Shown here: positions 56,501-64,000 of the stretch, piece by piece
Layout of the letters: each line of letters starts with the position of its first letter
Numbering within the stretch: position 1 is the first letter of the stretch
Source: Heloderma charlesbogerti
Taxonomy: Eukaryota > Chordata > Lepidosauria > Squamata > Helodermatidae
Direction of reading: 5' to 3'
NCBI GenBank assembly: GCA_026122225.1
Contig: JANEZZ010001951.1
Span: 310,001-374,000 of the forward strand
Length of the DNA: 64,000 nucleotides
Position numbers and translations under genes: made by a program
Notes under the pieces: model-generated
The model's input: the letters and a program-made list of their open reading frames with translations, nothing else
Database searches by the model: none
What the model was told of the DNA's origin: nothing

Positions 56501-58936
56501 GGAGTGTACCAGGCTGGGGAAGACTGCTGTAAGATGCCCTTGTACGTCCTGTTATTTTTTAACCTTCTAACTATATTTCTGTGTTGTGTCCCCAGGAACT
56601 AAGGGGCAATATCAGAGTACACTGCAGGATCCGTCCATTGTTACCATTTGATACTGCTCCTGGAGAGCCAGTCATAGAAGACAGGTAATTTATTTCATGA
56701 ATATTTTTATTTTCCCAAGGTTTTTACTTTTTGTTGATCTGTTTTATTTGAATATATTAAATATTTTATTTAATAAAACTATTTATTAAATATTTTATAG
56801 TAAGCCTTCCTGGTAATGTATTTGAAGGGCAGGGTATATATGCATATTAATTGTTCTCCTTCTGCATAAAAATATTGTTTAGATTCCATGTTTTTGCATA
56901 CTGTGAAAGCGCCTCCCATTCTACTATTAATAGATTACAAGTGGGACCTGCAATTTTTCTCTCTTTTTTGCAGTATAGCCTCACTCTCTAACAGGAGTGC
57001 TCCTATGCAGTATTCCAGCCAGCCAGACATGCATATCTTCTATGCATATCTGGCTGGCTGGAACCTGGAAGGGGATCAAGCAAGCCAATTCACTCTTCCC
57101 CCCATCCCCAGGTTTCCATTATTCTTTTCCAACTGACACTTAATATTCCATGGTTCCTGGAGGCCACTGAGCATGCTAAGTCCTCATTGGATTGGATTAT
57201 TTGAGGAGGGGAGTTGTCCCCTTTTTTTAAGTTTGTACTTTTCCATACGTTGGGGGTTCATCCAAGCATACTAATACCTCCCTCTTTCTCAGTGAAACCA
57301 CTTTGGTTCCAATGCTGTTGGCACTCAGCAACCTGAATTTTATATTAGAGGGAACGATGATACTTATTAGTGTCTCTCTTTCAGCATCCTAGACCAGGAG
57401 GACTGGTTAGTCCCTCCTAAGATCGGAGTACAGGGGACGACAAGGCAGAATCAGACATGCCTTTGTGTTTCTCTTCTGATCAGTTTCAGTGAGGATGGAA
57501 GTGCCTCTTCATCCTCCCTTTGTTTACTCTGAGCTAGACAGATCTTGTGCTTGCTCAGAATAGAGGATGATGTGAGGACAGAGGAGAAAGCTGAGGCACT
57601 TTCTTCCTTGCATAATCCTGCCCATACTCCAAGTTCGGCAGGCCACAGGAAACAGTTTCAGGGGTGAACAGAATCATTTCCAGGCCGCCAGTGATAATTC
57701 TTGCTTTGATGCAAGTAAGAGCAGTTATCTTCACAATTAATCTATGTGGGTGGGTATAAATGTGCATACTAACAATATTGATACAGGAAAGACAGCCACA
57801 GAAGTGATACTGAAGGCAGACAATCCTTTCTAGACGATTGTACTGAATGTTTGTGTTTGTGTTATGCTGCCCATCAAGCCCTCCTACCATTTGGGTTTTA
57901 TTACCTTTAACACTCTGTCACCATGTGACATGTATCTAGAGGACAACCTAGATAGTTGCAAGAAGGGTGAGCTTTGCTGCTACTTTATAATCTAAGGCCT
58001 GCTATAATCAATCCTGATGAAGAGAAATCAATCCCAGAAAGCTACAAGTGTCCATTTATGTTTGGTTGTGTATGTGTTTAAGGAGGATATCTTAATGTCT
58101 AGTTGCTAAGGCTTTACGGGGGGCTATAATATTGCTGTAATTAGAAAAGTAATTATAACCAAGAGGAAAACAGTATTATCTAGGCTTTTTATGCCCCCAA
58201 GGACCGAGATTGCTTTTCAAGACCCTCCAAGTAGCTATACATTTACCTGCAAAATTGCAGTGCAGAGCAGATTAGTCAGTGCCACACCAAACATCTAAAC
58301 CTGCATTTCCCTTAATGTGTTGCAGCCACCGCCAAATTAAAAGGCATAGGTGGTCCTTCCCAAGCTGAACCATACATTTCTTAGCCTAGCTTTCTCTTTA
58401 AACAGCATTAAAACAGGCAGGCCCACACAAATACAGCCACACATCCTCCCTTCTCATCTTATTTAATACAGCATGCTATTCTTCATGCTGCCCGAGTTGC
58501 TGGTACTTTTGCTAGAACTGCACTTTATTTTAAATGCATACTTCGGACCTGTATGTTTTTGTTTTTTAAAAAGAGTAATAAATAGCAGCCATGGAGGAGA
58601 AGATTGATCAAGACAATAGAGAGGGGGAAATATGTTTTAACCCTTTATTCCCATGCTGCAGTCCTAACAAAAATCCCATCTGAAGCTTCCATTTGCACCA
58701 GAAGTATAGCTTCCACAGGGAGAAGCAGGGGTCACACACTTTACCCTGTGTTATGGGTGCCACTGAGCCATGAAAAAATCAGTGAAGTTTCTTGGACACT
58801 TGTGCAGTTAACGCTTGGGGTCTTCTGTCATAGTTTATGTAATTTAAAAAAAAAATGCTTACTGAATTCTTTAATGTATTTTGTCTTTAAAAGGCAGAGA
58901 AGCTTTTCTGAAAAAGTGGTGTGTGCAGCCAATGAC
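38426..58936 (+). CDS. KIF25: KIF25 (kinesin-14 family), 5' coding exons; gene continues past window
   Basis: KIF25 is a kinesin-14-type motor linked in human cells to preventing premature centrosome separation. Joined exons seen: 38426-38500, 40932-40997, 46770-46892, 49988-50126, 52284-52387, 56596-56684, 58894-58936; all GT-AG and phase-consistent, about 213 codons. Order of features: a short basic N-terminus, a coiled coil beginning SEQRIRQLEQKLR, a less regular segment, a second coiled coil (TKALELEQSLYEVNKRYQKE), then the kinesin-14 neck and first motor strand ELRGNIRVHCRIRPLLPF. The nucleotide-binding P-loop and the rest of the motor are not in the window. An N-terminal coiled coil and neck before the motor fit a C-terminal-motor kinesin. 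Position next to AFDN matches human 6q27. Family assignment is firm; the KIF25 name leans on synteny. Confidence 0.88.
38501..40931 (+). other. KIF25 intron 1
   Basis: Contains an L2-like 3' fragment (40025-40298); otherwise no gene or clear repeat. Ends with TTTTTCCAG at 40931. Confidence 0.6.
40025..40298 (-). mobile_element. L2-like LINE 3' fragment, young
   Basis: About 270 bases almost identical to the 3' end of the L2-like copy at 26413 (same CGCCCATCTGGCTGGTCACC and GGGAGTTCCACAGAGTGGGG segments), with a (TATT)n-like tail at 40025-40050. 5'-truncated; no clear target duplication read. Confidence 0.9.
40932..40997 (+). CDS. KIF25: KIF25 exon 2
   Basis: 66 nt, 22 codons in phase 0: AKEERIIVLETENALLHLKL then AE. 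Heptad-like leucine spacing continues the coiled coil. AG at 40930-40931, donor GTAATG at 40998. Confidence 0.85.
41832..41913. mobile_element. hAT-like MITE, shortened
   Basis: Ends AGAGCCTTCCCCAGC / CAGCCTTCCCCAACC with GGGAGTTGTGGTCCAACT internally; same family as 33457 and 56391 but with part of one arm missing. Confidence 0.65.
42476..42593. mobile_element. Harbinger-like MITE, long hairpin (118 bp)
   Basis: Near-perfect hairpin: CTCCCAGCATGCCCCAGCC pairs with GGCTGGGGCATGCTGGGAG, and the outer ends GGGTGCAATCCTATGCATG / GGGTGCAATGCATG also pair. Flanked by TTA on both sides (42473-42475 and 42594-42596). Lies within the CR1. Confidence 0.85.
42721..42731 (+). repeat. Target-site duplication of the BovB fragment, left
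   Basis: ACTTTAAGTTC, repeated exactly at 43092-43102. Confidence 0.9.
42732..43091 (+). mobile_element. BovB 3' fragment, 5'-truncated, in a CR1
   Basis: About 360 bases of the BovB RT C-terminus and 3' end, flanked by an exact 11-bp duplication (42721-42731 and 43092-43102). 5' truncation with a target duplication is the usual product of LINE target-primed insertion. The short open frame inside is a fragment only. Confidence 0.95.
46770..46892 (+). CDS. KIF25: KIF25 exon 3
   Basis: 123 nt, 41 codons in phase 0 (SQGVMWTISAEESDNNFTYC, then a segment ending RFIAIQLYETIQ). Not coiled-coil-like at first. AG at 46768-46769, donor GTAAAT at 46893. Weakest-supported exon by content, but phase and splice signals fit. 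Confidence 0.75.
47100..47705 (-). mobile_element. Old L2-like LINE reverse transcriptase fragment
   Basis: The minus strand from 47705 reads PNPVQSGFTETILVALIDDL and then LLIDLNLSMAFNIINP, clear decayed versions of the RT segments FQSGFRPGHGTETALVALVD and LLDFSVAFDTVDH of the younger copy at 26413. Multiple lesions. Confidence 0.8.
47825..48052 (-). mobile_element. tRNA-related SINE (MIR/CORE-like)
   Basis: CATTTTATCCTCACAACAAC, CTGGCCCAAAGACACCCA and CCAACACTGTAACCACTACA in this order are the body and tRNA-like head of a widespread amniote SINE read in antisense. Exact family not assigned. Confidence 0.6.
48210..49177 (+). mobile_element. Mariner-like (Tc1/mariner) transposon, internally deleted
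   Basis: 968 bp flanked by TA on both sides (48208-48209, 49178-49179), the mariner target duplication. Left end CCAGGTGGCTCAAAAGTAGG and right end read backwards CAGAGTGGCCCCAAAGTGGG continue to GTATACAG in both: 27-bp terminal inverted repeats matching at about 21 positions. The left-end motif is repeated at 48359-48389 (AAGTAGGTATACAGTTGTT). Contains a residual transposase frame. Confidence 0.88.
48424..49104 (+). pseudogene. Mariner-like transposase, internal in-frame deletion (226 aa)
   Basis: Opens MVAANLSQEQRKWILKQYWK (N-terminal helix-turn-helix of the DNA-binding part), has a second HTH-like stretch (ASKQLSIPRTSLQRLMHKL) and the first catalytic region IIWSDEASFKSSGHVNRHN. Then, at about residue 190, it runs into the far C-terminal segment (CCNVDGIHFEHLQD). 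About 100-120 residues holding the other catalytic acidic residues (the QDGAP-like and SPD-like motifs) are missing compared with ordinary ~340-aa mariner transposases. It therefore cannot catalyse transposition. The frame stays open across the deletion. Confidence 0.85.
49649..49796. repeat. Palindromic MITE (148 bp)
   Basis: TTGGATAGTATCCAGTGTTA at the left pairs with the right end; TAGAGCCATTGAAATGAA pairs with TTCATTTCAATGGCTCTA around a short AT-rich centre. No coding capacity; class not resolved. Confidence 0.8.
49988..50126 (+). CDS. KIF25: KIF25 exon 4
   Basis: 139 nt ending in phase 1. Encodes GLKQDIKNLRLSALQFSRDV and YQMLAYAQRLQLHNEAMQ, helical with heptad-like spacing. Acceptor TATATAG at 49987, donor GTAAGA at 50127. 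Confidence 0.85.
50410..50525 (-). mobile_element. CR1 3' fragment
   Basis: CCCAGCATCTGGGATTTAGA and TAGCTATCATGGCTGATAGC parallel the CR1 3' region at 41990-42150. Confidence 0.55.
51820..51988. mobile_element. Palindromic hAT-like MITE (169 bp)
   Basis: Ends CAGTAGAGGCTGGTGGC / CAGTGGAGGCTAGTGCC, followed on both arms by CCAATGTCAGTGGGGC and ending in TTTCAGTCAGAAC near the centre. Flanks TGCAAGAC and AGAAAGAC agree at 6 of 8. Confidence 0.75.
52284..52387 (+). CDS. KIF25: KIF25 exon 5 (coiled coil before neck)
   Basis: 104 nt, phase 1 in and 0 out. Encodes TKALELEQSLYEVNKRYQKE and then KQRRKVLHNSLV, the helix that leads into the kinesin-14 neck. Acceptor TTTTCAG at 52283 (another CAG eight bases on would break phase); donor GTAAGT at 52388. 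Confidence 0.9.
52720..52787. repeat. 28-bp tandem repeat, ~2.4 units
   Basis: Units start at 52720, 52748 and (partial) 52776; each begins CTTTGGACC and contains TTCTGAAGCAGCCCCTTTG. Confidence 0.9.
56391..56526. mobile_element. hAT-like MITE (136 bp) with 8-bp target duplication
   Basis: Ends CAGCCTTCCCCAACTTGGTG / CAGTCTTCCCCAGCCTGGTA, then CTCCAGATGTTTTGGACT on both arms. Flanks CTGTAAGG (56383-56390) and CTGTAAGA (56527-56534) match at 7 of 8. Confidence 0.88.
56596..56684 (+). CDS. KIF25: KIF25 exon 6 (kinesin-14 neck and first motor strand)
   Basis: 89 nt, phase 0 in and 2 out. Encodes ELRGNIRVHCRIRPLLPFD. The ELRGNIRV...RIRP signature is the neck/motor junction found in C-terminal-motor (minus-end) kinesins and not in N-terminal-motor ones. 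Acceptor CCCCAG at 56595, donor GTAATT at 56685. Confidence 0.95.
56685..58893 (+). other. KIF25 intron 6
   Basis: No gene or clearly named repeat. A short hairpin lies at about 57015-57062 (AGCCAGCCAGACATGCATA pairing with TATGCATATCTGGCTGGCT). Ends CTTTAAAAG. Confidence 0.55.
58894..58936 (+). CDS. KIF25: KIF25 exon 7
   Basis: 43 nt, completing an Arg codon and encoding QRSFSEKVVCAAND, the loop after the first motor strand; strong donor GTGAGT at 58937. The small size and odd acceptor (TTTAAAAG) make it less certain than exon 6, but phase fits in both directions. Confidence 0.75.
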
Positions 58937-61900
58937 GTGAGTATACTTAATAATTCTTACATTCCAAAGCAGGAACAGGTTAGAGGGCCAGCTCCCTTGT
59001 AGGAAAGGAATGAGCAGACTGTGACGTCCTCGCTTCCCCGGGGCATCCCCTTTTCTTTCTTCTGTTGCCCTGAAAGCTGCCTCAGCCCTGCTTTGAAGCC
59101 AAAATGGCTTTGATTTTCTCCTGTCTTATAGCACATTCAGTCCCTAAAAGGTGTTTCATCTCATACCTGTCCTCGTGCTATGCAGTGCACTTTGGTTAGA
59201 GCTGTTGCTGAGTTAAAGAAATCTTGCTGTCATGGCTGTTGAAGGACATAAGAATTGCTTTGGTGGGCCACAGCAGAGTTGCATATGGGACAGCATCTCA
59301 ATAGTGGAAAGTTGGATGCTTCCATGGTAGGGATGGGAGAACCACAGATGCTTAAGCTTGCTGAAATTCTTCAACCTTTACTTCAGAGCTCAGTTCAGCT
59401 CACTCCCATTCTCATTTGAGACCTGTTTCTTCAGTTTGTTCAAATGGAAGAAATGCACATTTTTCAAAGGTGTGTACTTTCCCCCAATTGACTAAAGAAA
59501 GCACTTTAGTTGTGCGTTTTAAAAGTTGCGTATTTTTTTAAGTTGCTCATTTTTCGAACATGAACAAAAGATCAGGAACTTGCAAAGATTTTCAGAGAAC
59601 GTGTGCTCCTGTTTGCATTTGGGGTTGTGAATGGGGCATTTCTGAGTATTTTGTGAACTTGAAACAAAATTCCCGTACATCCTTATTCCATGAAACCCAC
59701 AAGCAGGGCGTGATAGAAACTGTGTGGTGCCCCAAGCAACTGGTCTTCCTTTGCTATGTCAGTTTTCTGTCTCTCCATTTTATTCTTCCCCATCTTTTTT
59801 TCTCTCTTCTGTTCCATTTTCTCCTCTTTGTCACCTTGTGGGGAGCTTCACAACAACAGAATGACAAGTGCATTGGAGGATTACCCAGATTTTCATGGAA
59901 TTGGCTTTGGTCCATCAGGGACACATAAAGCAAGAAAAGCCGAGTGTACAGTACCTTTACAATGCAGTTTTCAGGGGTCACACAGCACTTGAAAGGAACA
60001 TACTTCTGGGGAGGGGGGGAGTAGAACTGAACATCATCAGACTGGCAGGAGCTGCTCAACCAATGAGAGAGGCTTGTTCCCCCCCCCCGTCCAGGCTCCC
60101 CCCTCTACATTATTATGAATGGAGAAAAACTAATTCACAATTCTGAAGGCTCCCTCCTGCTGCTACATTATCTCCCCATGTTTTCCCCAATGTGTGCACT
60201 TTTGCCTTGAGAAGCCAAAATCCCTGATTCTGGAGTGCAGCATCTGAAGGCTTCTCATGAGAGCAGCCCGGCCCCCCAATTTCGCCCCATTCCAGCACTC
60301 TGCCACAGAATTATTGCTTCCAATCCCCCCTTTCTATCTCCCCTTTCTCCTACTCCCTGCTTGCAATGAGGTAAGCTCCCTTGATCTCGAATGATCGCTA
60401 CTGTGACTTTACATAACAACAGAGAAACTATAGAACTTCAAAGAAGCACAGCACTGAGATAGCCATTTCATGGAGAAGCAAGGGCTCAATCCAATGGGGA
60501 TAGTCAGCTGCCTCTGAACTCGGAGGTGACCAACTATCCAAAGCTGGGTGGGCGGGCGGAGCGTGGAGGGGATCTTCTCTATGCTCTGGCTGCCCAGCAT
60601 TAGTGATGACCGATTTTGGCTGTCTAGCCGAGGTGGGTCAGAGTGGGGGGGGGGAGATTTATTTCTTACTTATGAGTAAACATGCACAGAAGGGGGGGAA
60701 TATGGGAAAAACTATTTCAGTTGGGGAAACAAGAGGGAAAGGGGCACCCTGCCCCCTTGACCACATCACTGCCAGGTCACAGAGGTATGCCCAGGATTTA
60801 ATGCAGGAGGGACATGGCACACTGTGGCAAAACCACCAGGGAGCCGCTTTCAGTAAAAAAGTTGGAGTAAAAGGCGTTTCAGACAATGCAGCTTTTCAAT
60901 AGGGAAGCAGCTGGTTGGCAGCAGATTGGTGATTACATCATCTGTCACGAAGATCCTCTGACTGCTGTAACTTCACACCAAATCACTTGGGAAGACACCC
61001 CCCTTACTTGGGTCACTCTCTCCTTTCTCCCTAAGAGATCAGAGGCTCCTTCTCAAGGTATCTTACTTGGATGTCTCTCCACCGTCTGTGACTAGTGATT
61101 CAGCCAGCAGCATACAGATACGCACCTGCTTGACTGGCACAATGCAAAGCCCATTCTCTGCCAACTGCCCATGCAGCTGCTGCTGCCACCCCCTCCCCTT
61201 TGCTCCAGTTAGAGTTTGGGCGGACTGAGTTGACACTGGGGTGGCAGTGGTTTGGCTGTAGAGAAGGTGGCTGGAGTGAGATTGCTGGCAAGCCAGTGGG
61301 CCTGTCCGCCCAGTGCTTCCTCCTTGCTACCATTTCAGAGTTCATCTGCTACAAGAGGACAGGTGCCATCCACATACTCACACAGCTCCCTGGGTGGCGA
61401 TGGGAGAGAGGGCCATTCTGCCCTCCTTACACATTCAGTAGATTGGCCCATAGATTGGTATGGGTGTAAAATGCAATTAATCAGGCACAAGATTTTGATT
61501 GAGTCCAGATTTTTAATTGATTTGATTTGGTCATTTGCAGTGCAATTCTACTTAGAAGTAAGTTCCACTGAGTTCAGTGGTATTTATTCCTCGGAATGGA
61601 TCCTATGGTGTTCCTGGGGGACTTGTTGTGCTAGCAAGTAGTATTGATGTTGTGCACGTGTTGGTTTCTGCTTGTGCAATATAAATAGCACTAGCGGCCC
61701 AACACTGTTGGCTCCTTCCCTAAGTGTGCTTTGGATTGCAGCCCTGACATTGATGCGCAAGAGCTGTGGCTCTACAATCTTCTTGGCTTGTGAAAAACCA
61801 AATATAGTCGACTCAGTGACATATTTTTTTCTAATTCATTTCCCTGACTGGGAATAGGAAATTATTTCAGTCGCTGTAAGCCAGCTTCTGATTATTTATG

Positions 61901-62719
61901 TTACTAATCATTTTCTAGCATATTCATAAGCAAAAGGCTTTGTTTAGGCCCACAGTAACTGTGAAGTGGGTCATTCTAATTCTGGTTTTTCTGCTAGACC
62001 AAGGGGATTACTTACCTAAGGATTCCCTACTCATCCCATAGTTGAGCAAGAATGTCCAAAGTTCAAATCCCGCATTCAGTGTACTGATTCACATGACCAA
62101 GCCCTAGCAATAGCATATAGACTCTGATAATGGAATTTCTTTTGTCGTCGTCCTATTAATCTACCTGAACTTGCTTTTCTGATGGTGTGCTATGCAGATC
62201 AGGCTAGAGATATGGGATATAAAGAGTTAAACACATCCTTGCTTTCAAGTCTATTATAAGTACCTGGTTTAAATCTATCAGACCAGAGGAACTTGAGAGC
62301 TGAGCTGCAAATCCAGATGGCATTCCAGAATTAATTAAGCCTGTTACCAAGAAAGAAAATTTGAAAGGCATGACATGGTGATCTAAGATGGTCGCTTTAA
62401 TCCAGGTTTTACTGTTTAATTTTTTTGGCTGCTAGGGTTTTTAGTCAGCTGCTCCATGTTATTTACACCGTGAAGGTGTGTAGCCAATTTTCCTTTTATG
62501 GAAACATTTAAAATGTAGCAGAATGCCACCTTTTATGAGTATTACATGTACATATGTAGCTGACTTATATTGGCCCAGTTCGCATGATCACTTAAACAAG
62601 CCACAGCACGTGCCAGTTGCCATTTGCCTAATTACCCACCCAGGTGCAACTTCTGATGTCATCTGAACCTGGGCAGCAGGGCTTGTTTGAGAGGGAACAG
62701 AAAAGACAAGGTTCCCAGC
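58937..62719 (+). other. KIF25 intron 7 (start)
   Basis: No further motor exon (P-loop, switch motifs) recognised on either strand. A MITE-like scrap (AGAAGTAAGTTCCACTGAGT) lies at 61555-61575. Open frames in 59.5-61.6 kb have no domain character. Confidence 0.5.
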
Positions 62720-63425
62720 CACAAATTCAAAATAAACACTCCCAAGTGTAAGAAGCCTGACAATGATGCACAGGACCAGTAAATTATTTTTTTACAACGT
62801 TTATAATACTTGATGGCACAATTATGCTAAATAGTTTTTCAAAATAGCCATATCAGTTACAGACAGTCCATTTTTCAAACACAACATCAGTCATATCTGG
62901 CAGTCAATTTTACCAAAACAGTCATGGTGTGCCGGTGACCAGTTGTGGGAGTATCTAAACATTGAGAAGGGTGAGCTGGAAAAATCACAGGGATTATCTC
63001 ACAACTCGCAGATTTAGTGGGCTATTTTCCTTTACCAACCAGTACACCACTGAAAGAATTCAGTCACTCAGGAAAGTGAAAACTATTTCTCAACATTATC
63101 AGTTTCTGTAATTGTTATTAGAACATGTCATGTCTACAGGAGTACCTGAGGAAGACTTTTCATAGTCAAAGCAGAATCACCCCTGGAATCTGTAGACTGC
63201 CACATATAATTGCTATAAGTGTTTTTGTAAAATTGACTGCCAGATATAACTGATATTGTTGTAACTGAAAAATTGACTGACTGTCAATAATTGATATGGC
63301 TGTTTTGAAAAACTATTTAGCATAGTTGTACCATCAATTATTATAAATTTTGTAAATAAATAACATAGTGGTCCAGCGCAGCATTGTCAGGTTTCTTATA
63401 CTGGGGTGTTTATTTTGAATTTGTT
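62720..63425. mobile_element. Foldback element with ~200-bp inverted arms (~706 bp)
   Basis: Left arm 62721-62920 and right arm 63220-63424 are inverted copies: ACAAATTCAAAATAAACAC, CCTGACAATG, AAATAGTTTTTCAAAA, and ATCTGGCAGTCAATTTTAC occur in the same order on each arm. The middle (62921-63219) has no open frame of note. Class unknown; the outer limits may extend a little further. Confidence 0.8.
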
Positions 63426-64000
63426 TTGGGAGGGAAACAATCCTCAACCCATGGGCTTAATAACCCATTGTAACAGCCCACCAGGACTCACCAGACCAAG
63501 TCATCCTTCTTTTGCTAAAAACACCCAGGCAGAGAGGCAGGAGGCAGCTAGGTCTGAGTATAATGTTAAAAGGGAGCACTGCCTGGGGATGGCTCAAGCT
63601 GATAAGGATAGCACAGTACAGCTGTGGGGGAGTGAAGCCTTGGCAGCAACACTTGGACCTCACCAAGATGCTGCTATAAAGCCCTGGGAAGGAGCAGGAA
63701 GAAGAGGGTGGTGAGAAGAGCAAAAGGAGGGAAGACAGGCTGGTGAGAGTTGCTTGAAAGAGGGCAGACAGACACTTTCTGCCAAGGCAGATGCTGGAGG
63801 AGAGCCTCACCTGCAACCATCATCCAGGGCTTCTGTTGCTAGGAGACCTGGAAATTACCAGTTGGCATCCACCAGAAGACCTTAGACATATCCAAGCTGG
63901 GACTTAGCATCCTTCTCTGAGGCCCTTGAAGAGCCACACCCACAGCTTGCTCTGGAGAGCTACTTCCCTAGGAATGGACAACTGCTAGTTAAGAAAAACT
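63426..64000. other. KIF25 intron 7 (window end)
   Basis: Nothing recognisable. Overlapping short open frames on both strands without domains. Confidence 0.5.

Larger units (their letters stand above)
52388..56595 (+). other. KIF25 intron 5
   Basis: Contains a 28-bp tandem repeat at 52720-52787, a CA repeat near 54466, and a GC-rich stretch at 54625-54900 whose open frame resembles no known domain. A hAT-like MITE sits at 56391. No further exon recognised. Confidence 0.55.

Noticed and set aside
58937..62719. Search for the next KIF25 motor exons (P-loop GQTGSGK, switch motifs)
   Set aside because: No in-phase exon with these motifs was found; the motor most likely continues beyond the window.
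63406..63816. Overlapping open frames of about 100-120 codons on both strands near the right edge
   Set aside because: No similarity to kinesin motor segments, no good splice context, mutually overlapping.

Overview
This is vertebrate nuclear DNA, most likely from a squamate reptile (lizard or snake). It has GT-AG split genes and long AT-rich introns and intergenic DNA. Its repeat set is typical of squamates: BovB (RTE-clade), L2-like and CR1 LINEs, a tRNA-derived SINE, hAT-like and Harbinger-like MITEs, and a mariner. I cannot resolve genus or species from the sequence. No bacterial genes, CRISPR arrays or rRNA genes were seen.

Two host genes lie in tandem on the + strand. (1) The 3' half of AFDN (afadin/AF6/MLLT4) runs from about 4.4 to 22.5 kb. 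Eight constitutive-looking coding exons (4388-20534), plus one 36-nt candidate alternative exon (9243-9278), encode the C-terminal proline-rich, coiled-coil and F-actin-binding portion. The stop codon is at 20532-20534, followed by a long AT-rich 3' UTR. (2) The 5' half of KIF25 (kinesin-14 family) starts with an ATG at 38426 inside a CpG-rich promoter. Seven exons are visible (38426-58936), covering an N-terminal coiled coil, the kinesin-14 neck and the first strand of the motor domain. The gene runs off the right edge. AFDN followed by KIF25 is also the order on human 6q27, which supports both calls.

Between and inside these genes is a dense record of transposition. A BovB copy with frameshifts fills 1-3064. 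In the intergenic space a Harbinger-like MITE (23557-30043) was hit by a full-length BovB (perfect 10-bp target duplication), and that BovB was then split by a 2.7-kb L2-like LINE. Upstream of the KIF25 promoter two hAT-like elements appear nested (34276-37759 around 34819-37532). A CR1 in KIF25 intron 2 carries three secondary insertions. KIF25 intron 3 holds an internally deleted mariner with a residual 226-aa open frame. Several long palindromes (12.26-13.6 kb, 31.4-31.6 kb, 49.6-49.8 kb, 51.8-52.0 kb, 62.7-63.4 kb) look like foldback/MITE elements.

The main points for follow-up are: the alternative-splicing signals in AFDN (36-nt microexon, tandem acceptors, phase-matched alternative donor); the long N-terminal part of KIF25 and its CCAAT/ETS/X-box-like promoter; the in-frame mariner deletion derivative with duplicated left end; the ~700-bp foldback element at 62.7 kb; and the clean nested-insertion chronology. 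I found no convincing wholly new gene system.
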